Source of the DNA: Paraburkholderia aromaticivorans
GTDB taxonomy: Bacteria; Pseudomonadota; Gammaproteobacteria; Burkholderiales; Burkholderiaceae
Reading direction: 5' to 3'
DNA length: 64,000 nucleotides
Assembly (NCBI RefSeq): GCF_002278075.1
Contig: NZ_CP022989.1
Location: 1,550,001 to 1,614,000, forward strand
Program-made: the position numbers and the translations under genes
In this document: positions 21,118 through 31,112 of the stretch, in pieces
Position numbering within the stretch: position 1 is the first letter of the stretch
Layout: the number at the start of each line of letters is the position of its first letter
Notes under the pieces: model-generated
What the model saw: only the letters and a program-made list of their open reading frames with translations
Databases searched by the model: none
Told to the model about the DNA's origin: nothing

Positions 21118-21260
21118 CCTGGCAACGCGGCGGCGCGCCGGGTTTTGGTCATGGACAATAGCGCAGCCGTTGTTTTTACCGCATTGTAACGACGCCGACG
21201 CGATCGTCTGACCAAAATGGCCCTTCCTCTTGCGGATTGAAGCGAAAGGGCTCGCGGTAA

Positions 21261-21593
<333 letters not shown>

Positions 21594-21632
21594 GCCGCGG
21601 CTTACCCGCGTTACTGACGGACATTCCACTTC

Positions 21633-22160
21633 ATGCTGGACCTCGGTCTAACCAAGATGGCGCTGATCGGCGTCGTCGCGCTTGTCGTCCTCGGGCCTGA
21701 GCGCCTGCCACGCGTCGCCCGCACGGCCGGCGCGTTGTTCGGCCGCGCGCAGCGGTATATCAACGACGTGAAGGCCGAAGTCACGCGCGAAATCGAGCTC
21801 GACGAACTGCGTCGCATGAAAAGCGAGTTCGAGGCGGCCGCGACCAACGTCGAAACTTCCGTTCAGGACAATCTGCGCAAGCACGAGACCGAGCTGAACG
21901 ACGCGTGGAACAGCGGCACGTCGGTGTCGCCGAGCATTGCGGGCGGCGCGCTCGAAGACGTTGGCAACGCAGGCAATACGTCGTGGCCGAGCAGCACGCC
22001 GGCTGCGGCGCCCAAACGCAAGAACTGGCGCGTCAAGCAGACGGCCATGCCCACCTGGTACAAGCGCGCGACCACGCGCCGCACGCGCGTGCAGTCTGGT
22101 GCGGCGCGCGTGGCGCGGCATACGCCGGCCACCATGCGTCGTCCGACGCGCTTCTTCTGA
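21633..22160 (+). CDS. tatB: Sec-independent translocase subunit TatB
   Basis: Tat receptor component (175 aa). It starts MLDLGLTKMALIGVVALVVLGPERLPRVART, with the glutamate in the N-terminal helix region and the LGPERLP hinge that mark TatB. A long amphipathic helix follows (YINDVKAEVTREIELDELRRMKSEFEAA). The C-terminus is a basic, Ala/Thr/Arg-rich variable tail. Confidence 0.93.
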   Translation: MLDLGLTKMALIGVVALVVLGPERLPRVARTAGALFGRAQRYINDVKAEVTREIELDELRRMKSEFEAAATNVETSVQDNLRKHETELNDAWNSGTSVSPSIAGGALEDVGNAGNTSWPSSTPAAAPKRKNWRVKQTAMPTWYKRATTRRTRVQSGAARVARHTPATMRRPTRFF

Positions 22161-22194
22161 TGATCAGAACGACAATCTCTAACCGAGGGCCGGT

Positions 22195-22974
22195 GTGAGC
22201 GACCCCCAGCAAACCCAGGACGAAGGCACTGAAGAGACCTTCATTTCCCACCTCGTAGAATTGCGCGACCGCATCATTCGCGCCGGCCTTGCCGTCATCG
22301 TGGTGTTCGTGGGACTCGTGTATTGGGCGCCGGATATTTTCCGGTTGCTGGCGCGGCCTCTGATGCAGAACTTGCCGAAGGACGGCAAGATGATCGTCAC
22401 CGACGTGACCGGCTCGTTCTTCGTGCCGATGAAGGTGACCATGCTGGTGGCCTTCGTGATCGCGCTGCCGATCGTGCTGTACCAGATCTGGGCGTTCGTC
22501 GCGCCGGGTCTTTATCAGCATGAGAAGAAACTGGTCGGGCCGCTGGTCGGCAGCAGCTACACGCTATTCCTGTGCGGCATGGCGTTCGCGTACTTCGTGG
22601 TGTTCCCGACCATTTTCCGCGTCATGGCGCACTACAACGCGCCGCTCGGCGCCGAGATGACCACGGACATCGACAATTACCTGAGTTTCGTGCTGACCAT
22701 GTTCATCGCGTTCGGCGTGACTTTCGAAGTGCCGATCGTGGTGGTGCTGCTGGTTCGCATGAATGTGGTGACGCTCAAGAAGCTCAAGGAGATTCGTCCG
22801 TATGTGATCGTCGGCGCGTTTGTTATCTCCGCCGTGGTCACGCCGCCGGACGTGTTCTCGCAACTGATTCTGGCGATTCCGCTGATCGTGCTTTACGAAG
22901 CGGGGATTATCGCGGCGCGGTTGATCGTGGGTAAGCAACCGGTGGTGATCGAGGATGCGGGCGCGTCGGATTGA
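22195..22974 (+). CDS. tatC: Sec-independent translocase subunit TatC
   Basis: Six-helix membrane protein (259 aa) that binds twin-arginine signal peptides together with TatB. It opens with the conserved cytoplasmic TFISHLVELRDRIIRA, then has PLMQNLP, LYQIWAFVAPGLYQHEKK and the FGVTFEVPIVVVLLVRM helix. VVTPPDVFSQLILAIPLIVLYE sits near the end. The start is GTG at 22195 with GAGGG before it. A strong terminator follows. Confidence 0.95.
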   Translation: MSDPQQTQDEGTEETFISHLVELRDRIIRAGLAVIVVFVGLVYWAPDIFRLLARPLMQNLPKDGKMIVTDVTGSFFVPMKVTMLVAFVIALPIVLYQIWAFVAPGLYQHEKKLVGPLVGSSYTLFLCGMAFAYFVVFPTIFRVMAHYNAPLGAEMTTDIDNYLSFVLTMFIAFGVTFEVPIVVVLLVRMNVVTLKKLKEIRPYVIVGAFVISAVVTPPDVFSQLILAIPLIVLYEAGIIAARLIVGKQPVVIEDAGASD

Positions 22975-23008
22975 GCGGCACGAGTTTTCTCTGCATAAGT
23001 TGATCAAG

Positions 23009-23036
23009 AGGCAGCCCATCACGGGCTGCCTTTTTT
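23009..23036 (+). terminator. intrinsic terminator after tatC
   Basis: A GC-rich stem (GGCAGCCC pairing with GGGCTGCC, 23010-23017 and 23023-23030) with a short loop is followed at once by six T residues. It lies 35 bases past the tatC stop and ends the tat operon. Confidence 0.9.
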
Positions 23037-23189
23037 GATTGATGTCGCTGCTGGTCTAGATCTCCGCTATTTTTTCAATTGCACGAGAGGCGCGCGTTCT
23101 GAGAGTCGGCCTTGAAAATCTTAAGGCGTCTAATTGTTCATCCAATTATTGATCGATATTATTTCGTCTGTCGATAGACGGGCGTCGAT

Positions 23190-23609
23190 ATGTCAAATCA
23201 ATATAAATACGGAATACATGGCGGCCTAACGCGAGAAGAGCTATTTTTTCTTATCGTCATTGACGAGACCTGTAAGCAGCTTGGTGTCGACGATGTCGTT
23301 GGTGTTGCCAGTGTCTTGCTGGGTCGGCGATTCATTCCGACGCGCAGCAAGTTTTCGGGTGCCGTGAGGGGAACGTCAATCGCGTCGGTTGTCTCGCTCA
23401 GTCTGTTGCCCTACGAGCCGAAATACAGGCTCTTGCCGACAGTGACATCATTCAAAAGTCTTATTTTGCTGCGGATCAAGTTCACCCGCAGCGTCGGCGC
23501 GTTCGTCGGACGCGCAATTCCCGGTGTCGGCTGGGTTCTCCTCGCTTCCGATGTGCCTACAATCATTTATCGCTCGGTTATCTCGTATAACGGACTTGTT
23601 AAAGCATAG
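23190..23609 (+). CDS. STM2901-family protein of unknown function
   Basis: Protein of 139 aa whose layout (LTREELFFLIVIDETCKQLG near the N-terminus, VLLGRRFIPTRSKFSGAVRGTS in the middle, VGAFVGRAIPGVGWVLLASDV near the end) resembles the uncharacterised STM2901 family of Salmonella and other Gram-negatives. The C-terminal region is hydrophobic enough to touch a membrane. Base composition is visibly AT-richer than the flanks. Only a weak ribosome site precedes the ATG. It is followed 8 bases later by a DUF1493 gene, the partner commonly seen beside STM2901 genes. The family call is from memory of the pattern, and function is unknown. Confidence 0.6.
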   Translation: MSNQYKYGIHGGLTREELFFLIVIDETCKQLGVDDVVGVASVLLGRRFIPTRSKFSGAVRGTSIASVVSLSLLPYEPKYRLLPTVTSFKSLILLRIKFTRSVGAFVGRAIPGVGWVLLASDVPTIIYRSVISYNGLVKA

Positions 23610-23617
23610 GGCCGCCT

Positions 23618-23968
23618 ATGACGGCTGATATCTGGAAAAATCTGGAAGCGTTCGCTAAGGAAGATGCCGGCAAACCGATTGTCGGCCAACTCCAACTCAC
23701 GAGAGAAACCGACCTCTATCACGATCTGGACATGAACCCCGACCACATCTCCGAATTCATGGAAAGGTGGGCCGTTCAGTTTCACGTCGAGCTAAGTGAG
23801 TTTGATCTCCATCATTACTACCCCGCAGCAAAGCTGACTATCGGGTCTTTTCTTGCCACGGTGGCCAAGTCGCCGTTCAGCGCCAGTGCGCGCGACACCC
23901 TCGGCGGTAGATCGCTCACGCTCGGCATGCTCGAAGAAGCAATGAAATCGGGGCGGTGGCAAGCTTAG
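23618..23968 (+). CDS. DUF1493-family protein
   Basis: Small soluble acidic protein (116 aa) with the DUF1493 pattern: TRETDLYHDLDMNPDHISEFMERWAVQF, then FDLHHYYP, and SLTLGMLEEAMKSGRW at the C-terminus. No catalytic motif is visible. It is the second gene of an AT-richer two-gene unit with the STM2901-like gene, separated by 8 bases. Salmonella has an adjacent pair of the same kind. An immunity, antitoxin or chaperone role would be speculation. Confidence 0.65.
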   Translation: MTADIWKNLEAFAKEDAGKPIVGQLQLTRETDLYHDLDMNPDHISEFMERWAVQFHVELSEFDLHHYYPAAKLTIGSFLATVAKSPFSASARDTLGGRSLTLGMLEEAMKSGRWQA

Positions 23969-23992
23969 CTCGACGACCTACCCCCGCGCACC

Positions 23993-25216
<1,224 letters not shown>

Positions 25217-25235
25217 CTGAAGACTAGAGGTTTAT

Positions 25236-25982
25236 ATGGATCGGATCGAACTTGAATTGTACTTGAACAATCTCCTTGAAACCGCGCGCTTCAAGGACTA
25301 TTGCCCCAATGGGCTGCAGGTCGAGGGGCGTCGCAGGATCAATAAGCTCGCGACCGGCGTGACCGCTTCGGCGGCCTTCCTGGAGGCGGCGCTCGATTGG
25401 GGCGCGGACGCCGTGCTGGTCCATCACGGCTACTTCTGGCGCAACGAAGCGCCGCAGATCACCGGCCGCAAATATGCGCGTCTGAAACTGCTGATCGCCA
25501 ACGAACTGAATCTGTTCGCCTATCACCTGCCGCTCGATGACCATCCCGAGTTCGGCAACAACGCGCAGATCGGCGCGAAGATGGGCTGGATCAGCGACGC
25601 GCGTTTCGGCGAGAACGATCTCGGCTGGCTCGCCACCTTCCCGATGCCGATCACGCTCGCGCACTTCACCGCGCAAGTCGAGCAGACACTCGGCCGTACG
25701 CCGCTCGTCTTCGGCGACGCAGATCGTGAGCTGCGCCGCGTGGCCTGGTGCACAGGCGCCGCGCAAGGCATGTTCGACGCAGCCATCAACGCGGGCGCCG
25801 ACATCTACCTGACCGGCGAAGTGTCGGAGTCGGTCATGCACACGTCGGCGGAGAGCGGCGTTGCGTTTCTCGCGGCCGGCCATCATGCGACGGAGCGCTT
25901 CGGCGTGCAGGCGGTGGGCAAGCATCTGTCCGAGCAGTTCGATATTGAACACCTCTTTATCGATATCCCGAATCCCGTTTGA
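25236..25982 (+). CDS. Nif3-like dinuclear metal-centre protein
   Basis: Member of the Nif3/YbgI family (248 aa), which forms hexamers with a two-metal site in each subunit and has been linked to GTP cyclohydrolase-like or repair roles without firm proof. Metal-ligand segments are [22 protein letters not shown] and [16 protein letters not shown]. It begins [31 protein letters not shown] as expected. AGAGG precedes the ATG. Confidence 0.9.
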   Translation: MDRIELELYLNNLLETARFKDYCPNGLQVEGRRRINKLATGVTASAAFLEAALDWGADAVLVHHGYFWRNEAPQITGRKYARLKLLIANELNLFAYHLPLDDHPEFGNNAQIGAKMGWISDARFGENDLGWLATFPMPITLAHFTAQVEQTLGRTPLVFGDADRELRRVAWCTGAAQGMFDAAINAGADIYLTGEVSESVMHTSAESGVAFLAAGHHATERFGVQAVGKHLSEQFDIEHLFIDIPNPV

Positions 25983-26213
25983 ATTGCAAGATCGACGTAA
26001 AACGCATTAGAGAAGAAAAACGCAGGAATAACGCAGAGGGCACTTAAAAGGAGGTGCGAAAAAGTTTGCGATCCGTACGGAGTAACCCTGATTTATCAAG
26101 GGCTTCGCACGGTTTTTGGCAATCGGCCCTTGTAAATGGCGACTCCATTCGCGCAAACTAGCGGCGGTAGAAGCGACGTGAAGGAAAAATCCAACTCAGA
26201 AGTGGGGCGTGTG

Positions 26214-26834
26214 ATGCGAGACAAGGAAGATGAACGCGTCGACGGCAGCCGCCGTACCTGGCTGATAGCGACGACCGTAGCAGGTGGCATAGGAGGCGTT
26301 GCCACTGTCGTACCCTTTGTTAGTTCGTTTGCACCATCTGAAAAGGCCAAGGCAGCAGGTGCCCCGGTCGAAGTCGATATCAGCGATCTCAAGCCCGGCG
26401 ACATGAAGACCGTAGCCTGGCGTGGAAAGCCGGTGTGGATCATCAACCGCACCGACAAGATGCTCGCCGATGTCCAGAAAGCCGATAACGAAGTGGCGGA
26501 TCCCCACACCAAGAATCCTTTTTCGATGCCGTTGCCGGAGTACTGCAATAACGAGTTCCGTTCACGCGCCGACCACAAGAACCTTTTCGTCGCCGTCGCC
26601 GTGTGCACCCATCTGGGTTGTACGCCGACGCCGCGCTTCCAGGAGGGCGCGCAGCCCAATCTTCCGGACGACTGGCCAGGCGGCTTTCTCTGCCCTTGCC
26701 ACGGCTCGACCTATGACATGGCCGGCCGCGTCTTCAAGAACAAACCTGCGCCGCAGAACCTCGACATCCCGCCCTACATGTTCACGTCGGCCACCGGCCT
26801 CGTGATCGGCAAGGACGAGAAAGGAGAAGCGTAA
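26214..26834 (+). CDS. petA: ubiquinol-cytochrome c reductase Rieske iron-sulfur subunit
   Basis: Rieske protein of the cytochrome bc1 complex (206 aa). The [2Fe-2S] ligands are Cys131/His133 (CTHLGC) and Cys160/His163 (CPCHGS), with Cys136 and Cys162 forming the stabilising disulfide. A twin-arginine motif (GSRRTWLIATT, Arg13-14) precedes the single membrane helix, so it is a likely substrate of the Tat translocase encoded upstream. The start at 26214 is preferred because it gives the normal length; an in-frame ATG at 26136 would add 26 residues. Confidence 0.95.
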   Translation: MRDKEDERVDGSRRTWLIATTVAGGIGGVATVVPFVSSFAPSEKAKAAGAPVEVDISDLKPGDMKTVAWRGKPVWIINRTDKMLADVQKADNEVADPHTKNPFSMPLPEYCNNEFRSRADHKNLFVAVAVCTHLGCTPTPRFQEGAQPNLPDDWPGGFLCPCHGSTYDMAGRVFKNKPAPQNLDIPPYMFTSATGLVIGKDEKGEA

Positions 26835-28213
26835 TGGCGATCGAACACGAAGTAGAGACGACCGGGCTGGTCGGCTGGATCGACCGGCGCTTTCCGCTGA
26901 CCTCCACCTGGAAAAAGCACGTTTCCGAGTACTACGCGCCGAAGAACTTCAACTTCTGGTACTTCTTCGGTTCGCTCGCGCTGCTGGTGCTGGTCAACCA
27001 GATCGTCACCGGCATCTTCCTCACCATGAACTACAAGCCCGACGCGACGCTCGCGTTCTCGTCGGTCGAGTACATCATGCGCGAGGTGCCGTGGGGCTGG
27101 CTGATCCGCTATATGCACTCCACGGGCGCGTCGATGTTCTTCGTCGTCGTGTATCTGCATATGTTCCGCGGGCTGATGTACGGCTCATACCGCAAGCCGC
27201 GCGAACTGGTGTGGATCTTCGGCTGCGCGATTTTCCTGTGCCTGATGGCCGAGGCGTTTTTCGGCTACCTGCTGCCGTGGGGCCAGATGTCGTTCTGGGG
27301 CGCGCAGGTGATCGTGAACCTGTTCTCGGCAATTCCGTTCATCGGTCCGGATCTCTCGCTGTGGATTCGCGGCGACTACGTGGTCTCGGACGTCACGCTG
27401 AACCGCTTCTTCGCGTTTCACGTAATCGCGATTCCGCTGGTGCTGATCGGTCTGGTGGTCGCCCACCTGGTCGCGCTGCATGAAGTCGGGTCGAACAATC
27501 CGGACGGCATCGAGATCAAGGCGAAGAAGGATCGGGACGGCATTCCGCTCGACGGCATCCCGTTCCACCCGTACTACTCGGTGCACGACTTCATGGGCGT
27601 AACGGTGTTCCTGCTGATCTTCGCGGCGATCATCTTCTTCGCGCCGGAGATGGGCGGCTACTTCCTCGAGGCGAACAACTTCGTGCCGGCCAACCCGTTG
27701 CAGACGCCGCCCGAAATCGCGCCGGTGTGGTACTTCACGGCCTTCTACGCGATGCTGCGCGCCACCACCGATCCGTTCAAGATCGTGCTGATGGTCGTGA
27801 TCGCGCTGCTCGGCCTGCTCGCGCTGGTGCGCGCGCGCGGCAAGTGGAAACTCGGCCTGCCGGTGCTCGCGGTGCTGGTGATTCTGGCCATGGCGTTCAC
27901 TGAATCGAAGTTCTGGGGCGTGGTGGTGATGGGCAGCGCAGTGGTTTCGCTGTTCTTCCTGCCCTGGCTCGACCGCTCGCCGGTCAAATCGATCCGTTAC
28001 CGGCCGTTTTTTCACAAGGTGTTCTACGGTATCTTCGTGGCCGCGTTCCTGACCCTCGCTTTCCTCGGCACGAAACCGCCGTCGCCGGTCGCCACGTTGA
28101 TCGCCCAGATCTGCGCGCTGATCTACTTCGCGTTTTTCCTCGGTATGCCGTTCTGGACGAGGCTTGGCACGTTCAAGCAGCCGCCCGAGCGGGTGCGGTT
28201 CAAGCCTCACTAA
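26834..28213 (+). CDS. petB: cytochrome b of the bc1 complex
   Basis: Membrane subunit (459 aa) with b-type hemes and the quinone sites. It has the heme helix segments RYMHSTGASMFFVVVYLHMFRGL and FFAFHVIAIPLVLIGLVVAHLVALHEVG, the WGGQ-like GYLLPWGQMSFWGAQV, and the Qo motif in QTPPEIAPVWYF (PEW variant PPEIAPVW). It carries extra C-terminal helices, as in other betaproteobacterial cytochromes b. The ATG shares a base with the petA stop (TAATG). Confidence 0.95.
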   Translation: MAIEHEVETTGLVGWIDRRFPLTSTWKKHVSEYYAPKNFNFWYFFGSLALLVLVNQIVTGIFLTMNYKPDATLAFSSVEYIMREVPWGWLIRYMHSTGASMFFVVVYLHMFRGLMYGSYRKPRELVWIFGCAIFLCLMAEAFFGYLLPWGQMSFWGAQVIVNLFSAIPFIGPDLSLWIRGDYVVSDVTLNRFFAFHVIAIPLVLIGLVVAHLVALHEVGSNNPDGIEIKAKKDRDGIPLDGIPFHPYYSVHDFMGVTVFLLIFAAIIFFAPEMGGYFLEANNFVPANPLQTPPEIAPVWYFTAFYAMLRATTDPFKIVLMVVIALLGLLALVRARGKWKLGLPVLAVLVILAMAFTESKFWGVVVMGSAVVSLFFLPWLDRSPVKSIRYRPFFHKVFYGIFVAAFLTLAFLGTKPPSPVATLIAQICALIYFAFFLGMPFWTRLGTFKQPPERVRFKPH

Positions 28214-28235
28214 TCGCGAGCCAGGAGAACACGAA

Positions 28236-28991
28236 ATGAAGAAACTGCTTATGAAGTGCGCGCTGATCGGCGCGACACTGCTCGCGGTGCTGGCCGCCCC
28301 GGCCTACGCGGACGAGAATTTCCCGCTCGACCGCGCGCCGGATAACGCGGAGAATTTCGCTTCTTTGCAGCACGGCGCGCGATTGTTTGTAAACTATTGC
28401 CTGAATTGCCACAGCGCGAACCTGATGCGCTACAACCGGCTGACCGACATCGGCATCACGCCGAACGAAATTCAGGCGAATCTGTTGTTCACCACGGATA
28501 AAATCGGTAACACCATGACCGTGGCGATACGCCCTGAAGACGCGAAAGCGTGGTTCGGCGCGAGTCCGCCGGATTTATCGGTGGAAGCGCGGGCGCGCGG
28601 CAAAGACTGGCTGTACACGTATTTACGCAGCTTTTACCGCGACAATACGCGGCCTACCGGCTGGAACAATCTGGTGTATGAAAACGTGAGCATGCCTCAC
28701 GTGCTGTGGCAGCTTCAGGGGCAACGTACCGCGAAGTTCGGGGATGAAACCGACGAAAAAACTGGCGAAACGGTACACAAATTTGTTGGCTTCCAGCAGG
28801 TCACTCCGGGGACGATGTCGCCGGTAGATTATGATTCTGCTGTGGCCGACCTCGTGTCGTACCTGTCATGGATGTCCGAACCGACCCAGAAAACCCGCAA
28901 GCAGCTTGGCGTGTGGGTGCTGATGTTCCTCGGTATCCTGAGCTTTTTCGCCTGGCGACTGAACGCCGCGTACTGGAAACATATCAAATAA
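28236..28991 (+). CDS. petC: cytochrome c1 of the bc1 complex
   Basis: Heme-c subunit (251 aa) with a signal peptide (cleavage after AYA, about residue 25). The covalent heme site is CLNCH at residues 55-59, with the conserved DAKAWFGASPPDLSVEARARG region. The C-terminal anchor is VWVLMFLGILSFFAWRLNAAYWK. GGAG precedes the ATG. It is the last gene of petABC. Its third-position GC looks a little lower than in petB. Confidence 0.95.
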   Translation: MKKLLMKCALIGATLLAVLAAPAYADENFPLDRAPDNAENFASLQHGARLFVNYCLNCHSANLMRYNRLTDIGITPNEIQANLLFTTDKIGNTMTVAIRPEDAKAWFGASPPDLSVEARARGKDWLYTYLRSFYRDNTRPTGWNNLVYENVSMPHVLWQLQGQRTAKFGDETDEKTGETVHKFVGFQQVTPGTMSPVDYDSAVADLVSYLSWMSEPTQKTRKQLGVWVLMFLGILSFFAWRLNAAYWKHIK

Positions 28992-28993
28992 TC

Positions 28994-29049
28994 ACGCCGT
29001 CACCCGGCGTGGGGCCGGCGCCAGGAAAAACCTGCTGAACGGTTTTTCC
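28994..29049 (+). terminator. two stem-loops between petC and sspA
   Basis: Two hairpins fill the 95-base gap. The first is ACGCCG/CGGCGT (28994-29010). The second is a perfect 9-bp stem, GGAAAAACC/GGTTTTTCC (29024-29049). The second has its T-run inside the stem, so it may act as a partial terminator or an attenuator that lowers sspAB relative to petABC. The role is inferred from shape only. Confidence 0.45.
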
Positions 29050-29086
29050 GTGCGCTGGCCTTTCAGCTTTTTGAGGAAACGTAAAC

Positions 29087-29698
29087 ATGATGGTTCTGTA
29101 TTCCGGCACAACTTGCCCGTTCTCCCAGCGCTGCCGGCTGGTGTTGTTCGAAAAGGGCATGGACTTCGAGATCCGCGACGTCGACCTGTTTAACAAGCCG
29201 GAAGACATCGCAGTGATGAATCCGTACGGTCAGGTGCCGATTCTCGTCGAACGGGACCTGATTCTGTACGAATCGAACATCATCAACGAGTATATCGACG
29301 AGCGCTTCCCGCACCCGCAACTGATGCCGGCCGACCCGGTTCAGCGCGCCCGCGCCCGCCTGTTCCTGCTGAACTTCGAGAAAGAGTTGTTCGTGCACGT
29401 CGGCACGCTGGAAAACGAAAAGGGCAAGGCCGCCGAGAAGAATCACGAGAAGGCCCGTCTCGCGATCCGCGATCGCCTGACGCAACTCGCGCCGATCTTC
29501 CTGAAGAACAAGTACATGCTCGGCGAAGAGTTCTCGATGCTCGACGTCGCGATTGCTCCGCTGCTGTGGCGTCTGGACCACTACGGCATCGAACTGTCGA
29601 AGAACGCCGCGCCGCTGATGAAGTACGCCGAGCGCATTTTCAGCCGCCCGGCCTATATCGAAGCGCTGACGCCGTCGGAAAAGGTGATGCGTCGTTGA
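29087..29698 (+). CDS. sspA: stringent starvation protein A
   Basis: RNA-polymerase-associated protein of the GST superfamily (203 aa). The N-terminal thioredoxin-like domain reads LYSGTTCPFSQRCRLVLFEKGM, followed by the all-helical domain with PVQRARARLFLLNFEKELF and FSMLDVAIAPLLWRLDHYGI. The pairing with sspB is the classic order. It acts in stationary-phase and starvation gene control. Confidence 0.94.
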   Translation: MMVLYSGTTCPFSQRCRLVLFEKGMDFEIRDVDLFNKPEDIAVMNPYGQVPILVERDLILYESNIINEYIDERFPHPQLMPADPVQRARARLFLLNFEKELFVHVGTLENEKGKAAEKNHEKARLAIRDRLTQLAPIFLKNKYMLGEEFSMLDVAIAPLLWRLDHYGIELSKNAAPLMKYAERIFSRPAYIEALTPSEKVMRR

Positions 29699-29768
29699 GT
29701 TTGGCTTTGGGGTGGGGGCGCCGCGCGGCTGAGTGAGCGCGGGCCCGCGCCCGGTAAGAGGACTGTTG

Positions 29769-30278
29769 ATGCAAGAGATTTCCACCAAGCCCTACCTGCT
29801 GCGCGCGCTCTATGAGTGGTGCACGGATAACGGCTATACGCCGCATATCGCGGTCCGGGTCGACAACCAGACGCGCGTGCCGCGTCAGTTCGTGCGCGAC
29901 AACGAAATCGTGTTGAACATCAGCTTCGAGGCGACCAGCCAGTTGCAGATGGGCAATGAGTGGATCGAGTTCAGCGCGCGTTTCTCCGGCAAGTCGCACA
30001 AGATCGAAGTGCCGATCGCCAATATTCTCGCGATCTACGCGCGTGAAAACGGCCAGGGCATGGCGTTCCCGGTCGAGTCGGCGGGCGGTGAGGCGCGGGA
30101 TTCGGGCGCCGACGCGGAACTGACCGAAGAGACGGAGGCGCCCGCGCCACGTGCGGTCGAGACGGCGCCGGCGACGGACGCGGCGACCGCGAAGGGTGAA
30201 AGCGCGACCGACGGTCCGCAGCCTGACGACGACGGATCGAAAGGTGGCGGAAGGGCTCGCCTCAAGATCGTAAAATGA
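29769..30278 (+). CDS. sspB: ClpXP adaptor SspB
   Basis: Delivers ssrA-tagged proteins to ClpXP. The folded domain (about residues 1-108) includes STKPYLLRALYEWC, GYTPHIAVRV, VLNISFEATSQL and FSARFSGKSHKIEVPIANILAIYA. A flexible acidic Ala/Glu/Asp-rich linker follows, then the C-terminal ClpX-binding tail GGGRARLKIVK. Length is 169 aa. It lies 70 bases after sspA. Confidence 0.95.
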   Translation: MQEISTKPYLLRALYEWCTDNGYTPHIAVRVDNQTRVPRQFVRDNEIVLNISFEATSQLQMGNEWIEFSARFSGKSHKIEVPIANILAIYARENGQGMAFPVESAGGEARDSGADAELTEETEAPAPRAVETAPATDAATAKGESATDGPQPDDDGSKGGGRARLKIVK

Positions 30279-30297
30279 AGTAGAATCACGGCCTCAT

Positions 30298-30373
30298 GCC
30301 GGCTTAGCTCATCAGGTAGAGCGCTTGACTTGTAATCATGAGGTGGCGGGTTCGAGTCCTGCAGCCGGCACCA
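30298..30373 (+). tRNA. tRNA-Thr (UGU)
   Basis: A 76-nt cloverleaf with an encoded CCA end. The acceptor stem GCCGGCT pairs with AGCCGGC, the D-stem is GCTC/GAGC and the T-arm is GCGGG-TTCGAGT-CCTGC. The anticodon loop CTTGTAA gives anticodon TGT at 30331-30333. The anticodon stem CTTGA/TCATG has a T-T mismatch at the second pair (28-42). It lies just after sspB and ahead of a terminator. Confidence 0.96.
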
Positions 30374-30383
30374 GTTGTATTAA

Positions 30384-30419
30384 ACGGGGTTTCTGTTTAT
30401 TCAGAAGCCCCGTTTTCTT
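30384..30419 (+). terminator. intrinsic terminator after tRNA-Thr
   Basis: A 12-bp stem with one mismatch (ACGGGGTTTCTG and CAGAAGCCCCGT, 30384-30395 and 30402-30413) carries a short loop and is followed by TTTTCTTTTT. It is placed to end the sspB/tRNA transcript. Confidence 0.88.
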
Positions 30420-30420
30420 T

Positions 30421-31112
30421 TTGGGCGTGCGCAAGCGTTTCCATACCGCGAGCAATTAAATCGCTACGCAATAAATGGGCGTTGTCGGGAATAGCCGGAT
30501 TAATGAAAAAAACAGTTGCGAACGCTACCGGGCGCCCGCAACTGAAGGCTTATTTTTAATGAGCTGACGTCGTGAATGTCGTCATGTGGCGCCGCCCATG
30601 GTCTGGTCTCTCAGGTTCTTTTTAGGAATGGCTGTGTTCCATTAATTGGGAAACTATACCTGCCATACTACTTTCTGTCCATTACTGGCTGTAAAACCCT
30701 GCATTGCATTGCGCTTGGGAATAGACGAATTGTGCCCACTCGTATAATCAATTCTCCTATTTTTTAGTCGAATAAAGCTCTGCGATCCGATAGATGCGAG
30801 CCAATCATTATCGGTACTAAGCCCAAAGAACCGGTCCCCCTAAAGCTTCGGTGAAACCCGTAATCGGTTCAAAACTGCCATATCTCTTTCACCTTGTCGA
30901 TTATGGACTTTTCAGTCCACGATTTGGTCGCCGATGTCGGCGGGCAGCGCCTTTCCCGGGTCTCGCCACCGATAGCGCACCGCGAACCGGGACGGCAGAG
31001 GTACTATTCGGGCGTCAGTCGGCCACGCTATCCACTACTCCGGCGGGCAGCGCCCCCGATGACGCGGTTTTTTACAGCGCGTCGCTCCCGCAACACCGAC
31101 CCCACCGTCACC
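30421..31112. other. AT-richer intergenic region with hairpins
   Basis: About 690 bases without a gene I can support. Composition to about 30880 is clearly lower in GC than the surroundings. It contains a stem-loop (CAGTTGCG pairing with CGCAACTG, 30513-30544) followed by TATTTTTAATG, a perfect TATAAT at 30743-30748 and a small hairpin TGGACT-TTTC-AGTCCA (30904-30919). The ORFs in it have no recognisable product. It may be the scar of a tRNA-targeted insertion or hold a small RNA; no tRNA 3'-end repeat was found to prove an attachment site. Confidence 0.35.
30887..30911 (+). repeat. 25-nt near-repeat, copy 1 (intergenic)
   Basis: This 25-base segment matches 32825-32849 at 24 of 25 positions (A here, G there at base 17), in the same orientation. 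This copy is in the leader of the methyltransferase gene. The other is inside a flavoprotein coding sequence on the opposite strand. Confidence 0.7.
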
